Positions 34,141 to 43,879 are shown, counted from the stretch's first letter. The stretch is 64,000 bases of DNA from Maricaulis sp039978735 (GCF_039978735.1 NZ_JBDWAS010000038.1:14649-78648), one strand, 5' to 3'. Notes: generated by a model not told the origin, from the letters alone. Numbers and translations are program-made.

Positions 34141-34815
34141 GTGATTGAAGATCTGCTGGACAACAATAGGCGCTGGGCGACGGGTAAGACGGCGCAGGAT
34201 CCGGGCTTTTTCGCCCGCCTGGTGGCACAGCAGACACCAGAATACCTCTGGATTGGCTGCTCGGACAGCCGCGTTCCCGCCAACGATATTGTCGGCCTGG
34301 ACCCCGGTGAACTCTTCGTGCACCGCAATGTCGCCAACCTCGCCTGTCCCAGCGACGCCAATTTCCTGTCGGTTCTTCAATTTGCCGTGGAGCACCTCAA
34401 GGTGCGCCATGTGATCGTATGTGGTCACTATGGATGCGGCGGGGTCGCGGCAGCGATGTCGGGGGAACGGCACGGCTTGATCGACCACTGGCTTCAGCCC
34501 ATCCGGGACGTGGCCGACGAGTTTGCCGAATACCTGTTGAGGATACGCAACGAGGAGCGCCGGCTGGCTAAACTCTGCGAGGCCAATGTCGTTGCACAAG
34601 TCCGGAATGTCGCCTGCAACCCGATTATTCATGACGCTTGGCGCAGGGAGCAGCCGGTCTGCGTTCATGGTTGGATCTATGCTGTCGGAAACGGTCTTCT
34701 GCGCAATCTGGAAGTGACGATCGCGTCCTTCTCCGATCTTGCGGATCACTTTCCTCAGCGCTTGAGTGCGCAACTCGGCTCGCCCTGCGGCCACCTACAT
34801 TCCCAGCAATTCTAG
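34141..34815 (+). CDS. Beta-class carbonic anhydrase
   Basis: A 224-residue enzyme interconverting CO2 and bicarbonate. Zinc ligands and the catalytic dyad are in place: C40, D42 and R44 in IGCSDSRVPAN, H96 and C99 in CGHYGCGG. The GTG start follows a GGGGAG site. It stands about 150 bases after the parvulin gene in the same direction. A role in balancing bicarbonate or pH during anaerobic growth is inference only. Confidence 0.93.
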   Translation: MIEDLLDNNRRWATGKTAQDPGFFARLVAQQTPEYLWIGCSDSRVPANDIVGLDPGELFVHRNVANLACPSDANFLSVLQFAVEHLKVRHVIVCGHYGCGGVAAAMSGERHGLIDHWLQPIRDVADEFAEYLLRIRNEERRLAKLCEANVVAQVRNVACNPIIHDAWRREQPVCVHGWIYAVGNGLLRNLEVTIASFSDLADHFPQRLSAQLGSPCGHLHSQQF

Positions 34816-34836
34816 TCAGGACGGGGGAAGCCACAC

Positions 34837-35370
34837 GTGACCCGGGACGTAGTACTCACAGGCGCCGAAAGGTTTTTCGGTGAAGACGAAATCATAGTCA
34901 GCAAAACCGACCTCAAGGGGAGGCTGACCTACTGCAACGATGTCTTTCTGCGGATATCCGGATACACTGAGAAAGAATGCCTTGGTCAGCCACATAGCCT
35001 GATACGACATCCTCAAATGCCGAGATGCGTTTTCAAGCTGCTCTGGGACACGGTTCAGGGCGGACACGAGATATTTGCCTACGTCCTGAACCGCAGCAAG
35101 AACGGCGATCACTACTGGGTTGATGCGCACGTTACACCGAGCCGCGACAAGTCCGGCGAGATCAACGGCTATCATTCAAACCGGCGGGTGGCTGATCCCT
35201 CGATCATAGGCGAGATCGTCTGGCCCTTGTATCGAGAGCTTCTTGCCGAAGAGCAGCGGCACACCAATCGACGCGATGGGCTCGCAGCATCGACCTCTAT
35301 GATCTCGAAGCTGCTTGAGGAAAAAGCCCTACAATACGACGAATTCATTGCGCGCGTGCGAGCGGCATAG
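34837..35370 (+). CDS. PAS-domain protein, aerotaxis-receptor-like sensor
   Basis: A 177-residue soluble protein. It carries a PAS domain like that of Aer: IIVSKTDLKGRLTYCNDVFLRISGYTEKE, then HPQMPRCVFKLLWDTVQGG and GDHYWVDAHVTPSRD. Aer PAS domains bind FAD and sense redox state. It lacks a signalling domain, which is encoded by the next gene 37 bases later, suggesting a two-protein aerotaxis or energy-taxis receptor. The last 50 residues are helical and may dock to the partner. Confidence 0.85.
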   Translation: MTRDVVLTGAERFFGEDEIIVSKTDLKGRLTYCNDVFLRISGYTEKECLGQPHSLIRHPQMPRCVFKLLWDTVQGGHEIFAYVLNRSKNGDHYWVDAHVTPSRDKSGEINGYHSNRRVADPSIIGEIVWPLYRELLAEEQRHTNRRDGLAASTSMISKLLEEKALQYDEFIARVRAA

Positions 35371-35407
35371 ACAAGGACCTGCCCCTTTTCCATCAGGATC
35401 GGCCAAC

Positions 35408-36559
35408 ATGTTGTCAAATCAATACAGATCCGCGATCCGTCGCGCGATAGGTGTCTGCGAGGCTGTCGCCGACGGCGACTTCGATGCTCGTATCGTCAAT
35501 ATCGTCGAGACCGGTGAAGCCGGACGTCTGCTCCACGCAATCAATCGTTTGATCGATCGGACGGATGCCTATGTGAGGGAGTCACGAGCCTCACTGGAGT
35601 ATGTAGCGGCTAACAAGTACTTCCGACGCATTTCCGAGCGAGGCATGACAGGCGCCTTCGGCGAAGCGAGTCGCAGCGTCAATGCCGCCATGGCTTCCAT
35701 AGAGATCCGCGTCAGCGAATTCGGACGGGTTGTCGAGACCTTTGACGGTCAGATGGAGAGCGTGGTCGGGTCGGTCGCAACGACGGCCGCCGAACTGGAA
35801 CAATCTGCGCAAAAGTTGGAGGCCGGAGTTTCCTCAACCTGCGAACAGGCCGGTACGGTTTCTGCCGCCGCGAAACAAGCATCTGAAAACGTTGCTTCGG
35901 TAGCGGCTGCCACGGAAGAAATGACCAACTCGGCACAGGAAATCAGCGAGCAGGTCCTGCAGTCGTCACGCACGACAACCGACACCATGCGAGAGTTCGA
36001 AAGAACGATGTCGGACCTGAAAGCACTGGAGTCGTCTTCGACCCGGATCGGAGAAATCGTCGGGCTCATAGCGGAAATTGCCGAGCAGACTGACTTGCTT
36101 GCCTTGAACGCCAGTATCGAGGCCGCCAGGGTTGGCGAAGCGGGACGCGGGTTTGCTGTCGTCGCATCAGAGGTCAAGGAACTGGCTGGGCAATCAGCGA
36201 GCGCAACGGAGAGGATCAAGACCCAGATTGCAGACATACAATCTGTCAGCAGTCAGGTGATCCACTCCTTCCGGGATATCCAAGCCAGGATGCACCTTCT
36301 CGATGAAGCATCCGCCGCAATAGCCGCTGCAATTGAAGAGCAGCGGGCAGCGACCTGCGAGGTTGCACGCAACATCGAGCGTGCAGCAGAGGGAACATCC
36401 GCAGTCAGTTCCAATATCGCTGCGATCAATCATACGGCCAGCAGCTCCGGTACGATTGCAGTCGGCGTGAGAAATGCTTCTTCGGACCTGGCCGAAAGGA
36501 GCACATCGATGAGGCGTGTCGTAGAGGCATTTCTAAGTGAAGTGCACACCGTGATCTAA
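35408..36559 (+). CDS. Soluble methyl-accepting chemotaxis protein
   Basis: A 383-residue chemoreceptor without membrane segments. A short HAMP-like region (VADGDFDARIVNIVETGEAGRLLHAINRLIDRTDAYVRE) leads to a long coiled-coil. The conserved hairpin tip reads IAEIAEQTDLLALNASIEAARVGEAGRGFAVVASEVK. The ATG at 35408 is chosen over the frame start at 35315, which overlaps the PAS gene. It should signal to CheA with the PAS protein as its input; the pair resembles Aer cut in two. Confidence 0.92.
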   Translation: MLSNQYRSAIRRAIGVCEAVADGDFDARIVNIVETGEAGRLLHAINRLIDRTDAYVRESRASLEYVAANKYFRRISERGMTGAFGEASRSVNAAMASIEIRVSEFGRVVETFDGQMESVVGSVATTAAELEQSAQKLEAGVSSTCEQAGTVSAAAKQASENVASVAAATEEMTNSAQEISEQVLQSSRTTTDTMREFERTMSDLKALESSSTRIGEIVGLIAEIAEQTDLLALNASIEAARVGEAGRGFAVVASEVKELAGQSASATERIKTQIADIQSVSSQVIHSFRDIQARMHLLDEASAAIAAAIEEQRAATCEVARNIERAAEGTSAVSSNIAAINHTASSSGTIAVGVRNASSDLAERSTSMRRVVEAFLSEVHTVI

Positions 36560-36772
36560 GCGACAGATCTCCCCGGTCCGCGTACTCGCGGATCTCGGCT
36601 TCCAGGTGCATGTGTAGGCTCGATCCTCGCATTGGGCTGTGATGGCGTGAATTGTTCTAGGGCAAATCACCACAACCCAAACCCCCGCATAACTCTCGTT
36701 CTTTGAAGCTAGGAACAGCGCTTCTTCCGGTTGATGGCGGTACCGCCTGCGCCCGGCGCGAACGAGAGAGCC

Positions 36773-39082
36773 ATGATCGCTTTGCAAAAAATTTCGACGG
36801 ATATCTGGGAGATGAAGTACCGCTTCAAGAATCCGGACGGTTCGCCGATCGACACAACGCTGGAAGACACTTGGGACCGCGTAGCCCATACGCTTTCGCG
36901 CGTTGAAGGAAAGAAGGCCGCCTTCTGGAAGAAGGCATTCCGAAACGCTTTGGAGGATTTCCGCTTTCTCCCTGCGGGCCGCATCGTGTCGGGTGCCGGC
37001 ACGGGGCGCAGCGTGACGCTCTTCAACTGCTTCGTCATGGGCACCATACCTGACAGCCTTGAGGGCATTTTTGACATGCTCAAGGAGGCCGCTCTCACCA
37101 TGCAGCAGGGTGGCGGTATCGGCTATGACTTCTCGACCATACGTCCCAAGGGGACACCTGTCGCCGGTGTTGCTGCAGACGCCAGCGGTCCCCTGACCTT
37201 CATGGACGTCTGGGACGCCATGTGTCGGACGATCATGAGCGCAGGCACCCGGCGCGGTGCGATGATGGGGGTCATGCGCGACGATCACCCGGACATTCTG
37301 TCTTTCATCGATGCCAAGAAGGACGGAAGCCGCCTGCGTATGTTCAACCTGTCGGTCCTTGTGAGCGACGCTTTGATCGAGGCGATCGACAAGGATGCAG
37401 AATGGCCGTTGCACTTCAACGGCAAAGTCTACGACACCATTCAGGCGCGAGATCTATGGGACGCCATTATGAAGGCGACCTACAACTACGCCGAACCGGG
37501 CGTCATCTTCATCGATCGGGTCAACGCTGCGAACAATCTGGCCTGGCTGGAAGACATTGCAGCGACCAATCCCTGTGGTGAACAGCCCCTGCCCCCTTAT
37601 GGGGCCTGTCTGTTGGGCTCGATCAATCTGAGCCGGTTCGTGGAGGCGCCCTTCACCGAGAATGCGCGGCTGAATCTGGACGCGATGCGGGACTGTGTGT
37701 CCACGGCGATACGGATGATGGACAATGTCATTGATGCCAGCAACTTCCCACTCCGAAAACAGCAGGAAGAGGCGCTAAACAAGCGCCGCCTGGGCCTGGG
37801 CATCACCGGCCTCGCCGACGCTCTCATCATGTGCGGCCTGCGTTATGGTTCAGAGCAGGCGGTTGCGGAAGCCGATTGCTGGCTGTCGGCCCTGACCAAT
37901 TCGGCCTACCGGACCAGTGCGTTGCTCGCGAAGGAGAAGGGCGCGTTCCCGCTCTACGAAGCAGAGCAATTCCTCAGGGCGCCGATGGTCCAGACACTCG
38001 ATGACGATGTGCGCGACCTCATCGTCGAGCATGGCATCCGGAACAGCCACCTGACATCGATCGCACCAACGGGGACGATCTCGCTCTATGCCAACAATAC
38101 CAGCGGCGGTGTGGAGCCCGTGTTCGGCTACACGTTCAACCGGAAGGTTCTCCAGAACGACGGATTCCATATCGAGGAGGAAATTCACGACTACGCCTAT
38201 CTCGTCTTCCGGTCTTTGCACGACGAAGACACGGAGCTGCCGGACTATTTTGTCGAAGCCGATGGTCTCACCCCGCGAGAACACGTGGTTATGCAGGCCA
38301 CGGCCCAGAAGTGGGTCGACAGCTCTATCAGCAAGACGATCAACCTGCCGCGCGACATCTCCTTCCAGTCCTTCAAGGATGTCTATCGCATGGCCTACGA
38401 TTTGGGCTGCAAGGGATGCACGACTTACCGTCCCAACGACACAACCGGGTCGGTTCTATCCAAGAAGAATGACGACAAGGCCGAGGAGCCTGTGACCGAA
38501 CAGACGTCCCAGACCGTCGGGTATGAGCACGTGCGGCGGCCGGAAGAGCTGCCCGGCCAGACCTACAAGCTGCGCTGGCCGCACAGTGAGCACGCGATCT
38601 ACGTCACCATCAACGATATCGTTGAAGAGATAGACGACGAGATCGGCGGGCAGCGGCATCGTCGGCGCCCGTTCGAGATCTTTATCAACTCCAAAAATAT
38701 GGAACACTATGCTTGGACACTGGCGTTGACCCGGATGATTTCTGCGGTCTTCCGCCGGGGCGGCAATGTCATGTTTGTCGCCGAAGAGCTGAAGGCGGTG
38801 TTCGACCCTCAGGGCGGAGCATTCGTGGGTGGACGCTATGCGCCCAGTCTTCTTGCGGTGATCGGCGGCGTAATCGAGCGCCATCTGAACGCACTGGAAG
38901 CGGACCGCTTGCCGATCGAGATCCTGTCCGATGCGCAACGAGATGATGTCGCGGCGATGCAGATCGACGAGGTTTCTCCGCCCCTCCAAAGCGCGATGTG
39001 CCCGAAGTGTCATCAACCATCGATCGTAAAAATGGAGGGCTGTGACACCTGTACGTGCTGTGGCTTCTCCAAGTGCAGTTGA
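36773..39082 (+). CDS. nrdJ: Class II (B12-dependent) ribonucleotide reductase
   Basis: A 769-residue adenosylcobalamin-dependent ribonucleotide reductase, which makes deoxynucleotides with or without oxygen. Landmarks are FRFLPAGRIVSGAGTG, TLFNCFVMG, the active-site loop ATNPCGEQPLPPYG and the TSCPD domain (about 560-670, KLRWPHSEHAIYVTINDI). A cysteine-rich tail (CPKCHQPSIV...CDTCTCCGFSKCS) reduces the active site. The start at 36773 follows GAGAG; an ATG at 36734 is an alternative. Carrying this enzyme fits growth without oxygen, when a class I enzyme would fail. Confidence 0.93.
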   Translation: MIALQKISTDIWEMKYRFKNPDGSPIDTTLEDTWDRVAHTLSRVEGKKAAFWKKAFRNALEDFRFLPAGRIVSGAGTGRSVTLFNCFVMGTIPDSLEGIFDMLKEAALTMQQGGGIGYDFSTIRPKGTPVAGVAADASGPLTFMDVWDAMCRTIMSAGTRRGAMMGVMRDDHPDILSFIDAKKDGSRLRMFNLSVLVSDALIEAIDKDAEWPLHFNGKVYDTIQARDLWDAIMKATYNYAEPGVIFIDRVNAANNLAWLEDIAATNPCGEQPLPPYGACLLGSINLSRFVEAPFTENARLNLDAMRDCVSTAIRMMDNVIDASNFPLRKQQEEALNKRRLGLGITGLADALIMCGLRYGSEQAVAEADCWLSALTNSAYRTSALLAKEKGAFPLYEAEQFLRAPMVQTLDDDVRDLIVEHGIRNSHLTSIAPTGTISLYANNTSGGVEPVFGYTFNRKVLQNDGFHIEEEIHDYAYLVFRSLHDEDTELPDYFVEADGLTPREHVVMQATAQKWVDSSISKTINLPRDISFQSFKDVYRMAYDLGCKGCTTYRPNDTTGSVLSKKNDDKAEEPVTEQTSQTVGYEHVRRPEELPGQTYKLRWPHSEHAIYVTINDIVEEIDDEIGGQRHRRRPFEIFINSKNMEHYAWTLALTRMISAVFRRGGNVMFVAEELKAVFDPQGGAFVGGRYAPSLLAVIGGVIERHLNALEADRLPIEILSDAQRDDVAAMQIDEVSPPLQSAMCPKCHQPSIVKMEGCDTCTCCGFSKCS

Positions 39083-39164
39083 GCAAACGAGGGCGAGGCA
39101 TGGGACGATCCCGGCTCTCCCCGACATTCGCGTTCCATCGTCGTGTAACATCAGGAGACTGACC

Positions 39165-39653
39165 ATGATTGAGGCCCCACCTGCCAACGATCCTGCGGCT
39201 CTCACGCAGTACATTGAAACCCGGTTTCATACGCGACATCGCGAACAGCTTCCCGAGCTTGTCGAACTCGCCGTGCGTGTTGAATCCGTTCACGCCCAAG
39301 CCCCTGGTGTTCCCGCCGGCCTGTCGGTTCTGCTGCACCGCATGTACGGCGAACTGGAAGTCCACATGAAGAAGGAGGAACTCATCCTCTTTCCTGCAAT
39401 GCGCCAAGGTGCCGGGCCGGGCATCCAGCATCCCATTTCTGTGATGCGGAGCGATCACGACGACCATTCAGCGGAAATAGCGGAGCTGAGACGGCTCACG
39501 AACAATCTCCGGCTTCCTGTCAACGCCTGCCGAACCTGGACCGTACTCTACGAGAAGCTGCAGATTTTCATCGACGATCTGGAAGCGCATATTCATCTGG
39601 AAAACGAGGTTCTGTTCCCCCAGTTCAAGACCGATGCTTCCGCCGAAACGTGA
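39165..39653 (+). CDS. Hemerythrin-domain di-iron protein
   Basis: A 162-residue four-helix protein with hemerythrin iron ligands spread along it: HTRHREQLPEL, VHMKKEELILFP, RSDHDDHSAE and EAHIHLENEVLFP. It resembles the C-terminal domain of YtfE/DnrN/ScdA proteins, which repair iron centres damaged by NO, but the N-terminal ScdA domain is lacking. AGGAGA lies before the ATG at 39165. It follows nrdJ by 82 bases and is probably in its transcript. NO handling would fit the nitrate cargo. Confidence 0.85.
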   Translation: MIEAPPANDPAALTQYIETRFHTRHREQLPELVELAVRVESVHAQAPGVPAGLSVLLHRMYGELEVHMKKEELILFPAMRQGAGPGIQHPISVMRSDHDDHSAEIAELRRLTNNLRLPVNACRTWTVLYEKLQIFIDDLEAHIHLENEVLFPQFKTDASAET

Positions 39654-39743
39654 TGCTGAATCAAGCGGACGCACCCCATCGACAGACCGTGCAGTGGCAG
39701 TTTGTCGCAATTGATACGCATTCGCATAACACGTAAGCACTTC

Positions 39744-39757
39744 TTGACTTTTATCAA
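39744..39757 (+). promoter_or_regulatory. FNR/Dnr-type box upstream of TonB receptor operon
   Basis: TTGACTTTTATCAA matches TTGAC-N4-ATCAA and lies 45 bases before the receptor ATG, the position expected for activation at about -41. Confidence 0.72.
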
Positions 39758-39801
39758 ACAACGCCGCGGCCGACGTTGTTTGACGCGCTCAGAGGTGTCT
39801 C

Positions 39802-42063
39802 ATGTCCAGTATGCTGTCCAACCGTCCCGAACCCCGCTCCGCAGCCTTGATGACCACGGCTATGTCCTCTGGATTATTCATGGCGCTCGCGGCCGGAGGC
39901 GCGGCCGAGCCCCAGTCTGTTTTTCCCGGTGGGCATAGCGACAACGCCACGGAAACAATCGTCGTTCTCGGCCATCGCCCTTCAGCCCTGGACATTGCCC
40001 GCGTGCGCGCCGAAATCACGGCGGGGGGCGCCAGTGTCATCGACACGGCTGACATTGCGCAACTCGCCAATGTGAAGCTCTCCGACGCCCTTTCGGCGGC
40101 CCCCGGTGTCGTCGTGCAGGATTTCTTCGGAGCAAACGACCAGCCGCGCCTTCAAATCCGCGGATCCGGCCTTCAGCAGAACCCCGTCGAACGCGGCGTA
40201 TTGTTTCTCCAGGACGGTTTGCCACTCAACCGGGCGGACGGTTCCTACGTGGTCGGCCTCGTGGATCCCCGGCAATCGGCCTTCATCGAGGTGTTTCGCG
40301 GATACACCGCCAATCGGCTCGGCTCTACGGTGCTGGGTGGCGCCGTCAATTTCGTCTTGCCCGAGGGCGACGCCGCCGGCACGCGCGCTGCCGTCGAGGT
40401 CGGCGAATACGGTCATGCCTTTGCGAGTGTCCAGACCGGATGGGCGGGCGAGCGCTGGTCGGCGCTGGCTGCGGCAAGCCACACAGAGCGAGACGGTTTC
40501 CGCGACTACAACGGTTCGGAACGCAGCAATGCCCATCTGGCCTTCACGGTCGATTGGAACGAGACGGTAGAAACCCGTTTTCTCGGTGGATACGTCGAAA
40601 ACAGCTTCGATGTGGCCGGCCCCCTCAACATCGTGGCATTGGAGGCCGATCCGACCCAGGTCTGGACGGGTCCGGAGATCGTCGGAGGTGTTCCCCGCAA
40701 TCCGGGCCCCAATGTCGTTCGGGACCAGCCACGTCGCGACACGACGCTCTACTGGATCGGCAGCCGGACGACCGCATCTTTTGACCGCCATTCGCTTGAT
40801 GCCGCGGTGAGCCATGTGCAATCCGACGACAGTTTCATGTTCCCGATCCCGTCAGGCGAACGTGTCACCGATGGCGGCGATACCAATCTGATGCTCCGCT
40901 ACGCCTACGCGGCCGACAACGGCGCCCTGCCCCTGCTCGAGATGACGACGCACATCTCTGTCGGCAGTGCCGACCGCGACTATTATCTGAACGCGGCCGG
41001 ACACCGCGGGGCCCTGTTCGGCACCGGTGAGCTGGAAGCGGCGACCTATAGCGTCAACATCAACGCAAACATTCCGGTCGCCGGAGATTTCACACTTTCC
41101 CCCTCGCTGTCCTATGCGCATGCCGAGCGTCGCTTCGACGACCTCTACGAGAACGCGACACGGCCGACCCTCGCATTCAGTCCGATGAATCCCGACATGC
41201 GCCTTCCCGACGGTGCGATCGCGACCGTCGACTACAGCTATGACCGGGACTACAGCGAAATCAGCCCTGCGCTCGCCCTGAGCTGGTCTCCCAATGAGCG
41301 CGACTATCTCTTCCTGGCGGTGAGCCACACGTTCGAGCCCCCGTCCCACAACGACCTGATCGCCACGGTGAACGGAACTCCGAACTCATCCGCAGGGCGG
41401 CCGAATCCAGGCAATCCCGGTCTTCAGGCCGCCGTATTCTCGACCCCTACGCTCAGGGCCCAGAGTGGGGAAACGCTGGAAGTGGGCTGGCGTGGTCAAC
41501 GCGGCGAGCTCCGCTTCGATGCCCTGGCATACTACTCGTGGCTAGACAACGAGCTGCTCAACCTGCGCGATGAAACGGGCGCATCTCTTGGCGCCATCAA
41601 TGCCGGTGAAACCCGACATTTCGGAATCGAGCTTGGCGCAAGTGCATCTGTGACAGACCGTTTCACGGCCCGTCTGGCCTATGTCTATCAGGACTTCCGC
41701 TTTCACGACGACCCCGTACGTGGCGACAATAATCTGGCCGGCGTTCCGCCACACGTCGTCAATATCGCGCTCAACTATGCCATCACGCCACGGCTTGCGC
41801 TCGGCGCCAGCTCACACTGGCTCCCCGACGCCACGCCGGTCGACAATTTGAATGAGCTTTACAACGACGCCTATGCGACGTTCGACCTGCGCGCGGTCTT
41901 CCGGCCGACCGATACCTGGTCGATCTTCCTGGAAGGGCGCAACATCACCGACGAAACCTATGCCAGTTCGACGCTTGTCGTCGATGTCGCGCGCCCCGAT
42001 CAGGCCGCCTACCTGCCCGGTGACGGACGCGCCTTCTATGCCGGCCTGAGTCTGGAGTTCTGA
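39802..42063 (+). CDS. TonB-dependent receptor in FNR-box-led operon
   Basis: A 753-residue outer-membrane receptor. A signal sequence (about 1-36) precedes a TonB box region (ATETIVVLGHR), a plug domain (VKLSDALSAAPGVVVQDFFGANDQPRLQIRG) and a barrel ending in the aromatic AGLSLEF. It begins a tight operon with an ABC importer and nnrS, under a FNR-like box. The plug resembles those of siderophore/cobalamin-type receptors, but the ligand cannot be told; metal chelates or another small cofactor needed for anaerobic respiration are possibilities. Confidence 0.92.
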   Translation: MSSMLSNRPEPRSAALMTTAMSSGLFMALAAGGAAEPQSVFPGGHSDNATETIVVLGHRPSALDIARVRAEITAGGASVIDTADIAQLANVKLSDALSAAPGVVVQDFFGANDQPRLQIRGSGLQQNPVERGVLFLQDGLPLNRADGSYVVGLVDPRQSAFIEVFRGYTANRLGSTVLGGAVNFVLPEGDAAGTRAAVEVGEYGHAFASVQTGWAGERWSALAAASHTERDGFRDYNGSERSNAHLAFTVDWNETVETRFLGGYVENSFDVAGPLNIVALEADPTQVWTGPEIVGGVPRNPGPNVVRDQPRRDTTLYWIGSRTTASFDRHSLDAAVSHVQSDDSFMFPIPSGERVTDGGDTNLMLRYAYAADNGALPLLEMTTHISVGSADRDYYLNAAGHRGALFGTGELEAATYSVNINANIPVAGDFTLSPSLSYAHAERRFDDLYENATRPTLAFSPMNPDMRLPDGAIATVDYSYDRDYSEISPALALSWSPNERDYLFLAVSHTFEPPSHNDLIATVNGTPNSSAGRPNPGNPGLQAAVFSTPTLRAQSGETLEVGWRGQRGELRFDALAYYSWLDNELLNLRDETGASLGAINAGETRHFGIELGASASVTDRFTARLAYVYQDFRFHDDPVRGDNNLAGVPPHVVNIALNYAITPRLALGASSHWLPDATPVDNLNELYNDAYATFDLRAVFRPTDTWSIFLEGRNITDETYASSTLVVDVARPDQAAYLPGDGRAFYAGLSLEF

Positions 42064-42066
42064 ACC

Positions 42067-43059
42067 ATGGACTATACCCGTGCCACACTGTCGCGACGAC
42101 ACGTCCTGACCGCCGGGGCTGCGTTGGCGGCCACGGCCTGCTCGCCTCGCGGCAATGCGGGTATAGGAGGCCCTCGCATATGGGGTCCACCAGCAGGGCC
42201 CAGCATCATCCTGGCCCTTGCCGCACAAGACGGTCTTCTTCAGCAAGCCTTCCCAGAGGCTTCCATCGCAGCATGGCGCAGTCCCGACGAGCTTCGCGCC
42301 GGTCTGACATCCGGTTCGATGCAGATCTCCGTCATGCCGTTGAATACAGCCGCAAACTTGTACAACCGGGGGCAGGACATCAGGCTGTTCAACATCATGA
42401 CGCGCGGCCTCCTCTACATCGTGTCCGACAACGAAGTGCTCAGCGATATCCCCTCGCTCGCCGGCCTCCGGCTAGCAGTTCCCTACAGAAAGGACGCGCC
42501 GGACATCATTCTCAGACGATTGCTCGATCATCACGGACTCGATCCGGACTCGGACCTGACCGTGCGCGCAACAGGCTCACCCGTTGAAGCGACGCAGCTG
42601 CTTCTAACCGGCCAGGTCGACGCCGCCTTCGTTCCCGAACCGGCCGTATCTGCTGTCATTGCCGCGGCGTCTGTCATGGGCCGGCACCTGGAACGCAAGA
42701 TCGACGTTCAGAGCGCGTGGCAGGACATCGCGGGTTCTGACGCCAGCCTTCCACAGGCCGGTCTTGCCGTCCTCGGCCAGTTTCATGATGAGCACGCGGA
42801 TGAATTCAGCCGCTTTGGCCCGGCACTGGTCGAAGCGACCCGGCGCACACTCTCCTCACCCGGAGATGCCGCGCACGCCGCAGCCTCCACATTCCACTTG
42901 CCAGCCCCGATCCTCGAGGCATCAATCCCCCATTCTAATCTTGTCAGCGTGTCAGCCACTCAGGCACGGGATGAAGTGCAGGCATATTTCTCTGCCATTC
43001 ACACACTGGACACCGACATCCTTGGCGGACGTCTTCCCGATGACGGCTTCTATCTCTAG
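42067..43059 (+). CDS. ABC transporter substrate-binding lipoprotein (NMT1/SsuA-like)
   Basis: A 330-residue periplasmic binding protein. The N-terminus has a twin-arginine-like start (SRRHVLTAGAALAATAC) ending in a lipobox cysteine, so it is probably a lipoprotein exported by Tat or Sec. The rest resembles NMT1/THI5/SsuA binding proteins (NTAANLYNRGQDIRLFNI, SLAGLRLAVPYRKDAPDIILRRLLDHHGL). Family members bind nitrate, sulfonates or thiamine precursors; the ligand here is unknown. It starts 3 bases after the TonB receptor. Confidence 0.85.
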   Translation: MDYTRATLSRRHVLTAGAALAATACSPRGNAGIGGPRIWGPPAGPSIILALAAQDGLLQQAFPEASIAAWRSPDELRAGLTSGSMQISVMPLNTAANLYNRGQDIRLFNIMTRGLLYIVSDNEVLSDIPSLAGLRLAVPYRKDAPDIILRRLLDHHGLDPDSDLTVRATGSPVEATQLLLTGQVDAAFVPEPAVSAVIAAASVMGRHLERKIDVQSAWQDIAGSDASLPQAGLAVLGQFHDEHADEFSRFGPALVEATRRTLSSPGDAAHAAASTFHLPAPILEASIPHSNLVSVSATQARDEVQAYFSAIHTLDTDILGGRLPDDGFYL

Positions 43060-43879
43060 CCGCCGCATTACCGCCAGGGCAGCGCGCCGGATCGGTGACC
43101 TCGGCGCCTTTGCCTGGTCTGCTTGGACGGGTGTCGTTGCACTCGCCCTGATAGCCGCCGTCTGGCAATGGGGCCACGAGGTGTTTGGCGACTTCGTCCT
43201 GCCCGCTCCGACAAGCGTAGCGAGGGGCGTCGTCGCGATTGCCACGGACGGCAATAATCTCGCCACGATTGCAGCAACCACACGCCGCGCTCTGGCGGGG
43301 CTGGCTCTCTCCCTTTTCGTCGGCGGCGTACTGGGCATGCTCTGTGGATACTCGGCCGCCGCCATGCGCGTCGCCCGGCCGGTCCTGACGGTGCTCCTGG
43401 GTGTGCCGCCGATCGCGTGGATCGTCCTCGTAATGATCTGGTTCGGATCCTCCGACACCACCATCATCGTGACGGTGGTTACGGCAGCAGCCCCGCTCCT
43501 CTTTGTGGGCAGCTCCGAAGGTGTGGTCGGACGAGATCGTGGCCTAGACGACATGGCACGCCTGTTCGGAGCCGGTCCGGTATCCCGGTTTGCGGGAATA
43601 GGTCTCCGGCAGGTCCTTCCAGCCCTGTTTCCGGCGCTTCGGATGGCGACCGGCACGGCGTTCAAGGTCGCCGTGATGGCCGAATTGCTGACGAATGCCG
43701 GTGGCATTGGCGGGGCCCTGGCCGATGCCCGCGCAACGCTCGATGTCGGCCGGGCCCTGGCCTGGATCCTGATCGCGGTCGCCGTGCTGATGTGCGTGGA
43801 ATACGGGCTCATCCACCCCGTTCGCAGCGAGTTCGAAAGGTGGCGCAGGGCTGCTCAGCCGTGGGGGGTGAAACGGTGA
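43040..43879 (+). CDS. ABC transporter permease (SsuC/TauC-like)
   Basis: A 279-residue inner-membrane protein with about six helices. The permease coupling motif is at ELLTNAGGIGGALADARATLDVGRALAWI, similar to the EAA loop of NrtB/SsuC/TauC transporters. The ATG at 43040 overlaps the binding-protein gene by 20 bases; the longer frame from 42659 lies within that gene. It is coupled to the ATPase gene by a GTGA overlap. Confidence 0.9.
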   Translation: MTASISSRRITARAARRIGDLGAFAWSAWTGVVALALIAAVWQWGHEVFGDFVLPAPTSVARGVVAIATDGNNLATIAATTRRALAGLALSLFVGGVLGMLCGYSAAAMRVARPVLTVLLGVPPIAWIVLVMIWFGSSDTTIIVTVVTAAAPLLFVGSSEGVVGRDRGLDDMARLFGAGPVSRFAGIGLRQVLPALFPALRMATGTAFKVAVMAELLTNAGGIGGALADARATLDVGRALAWILIAVAVLMCVEYGLIHPVRSEFERWRRAAQPWGVKR

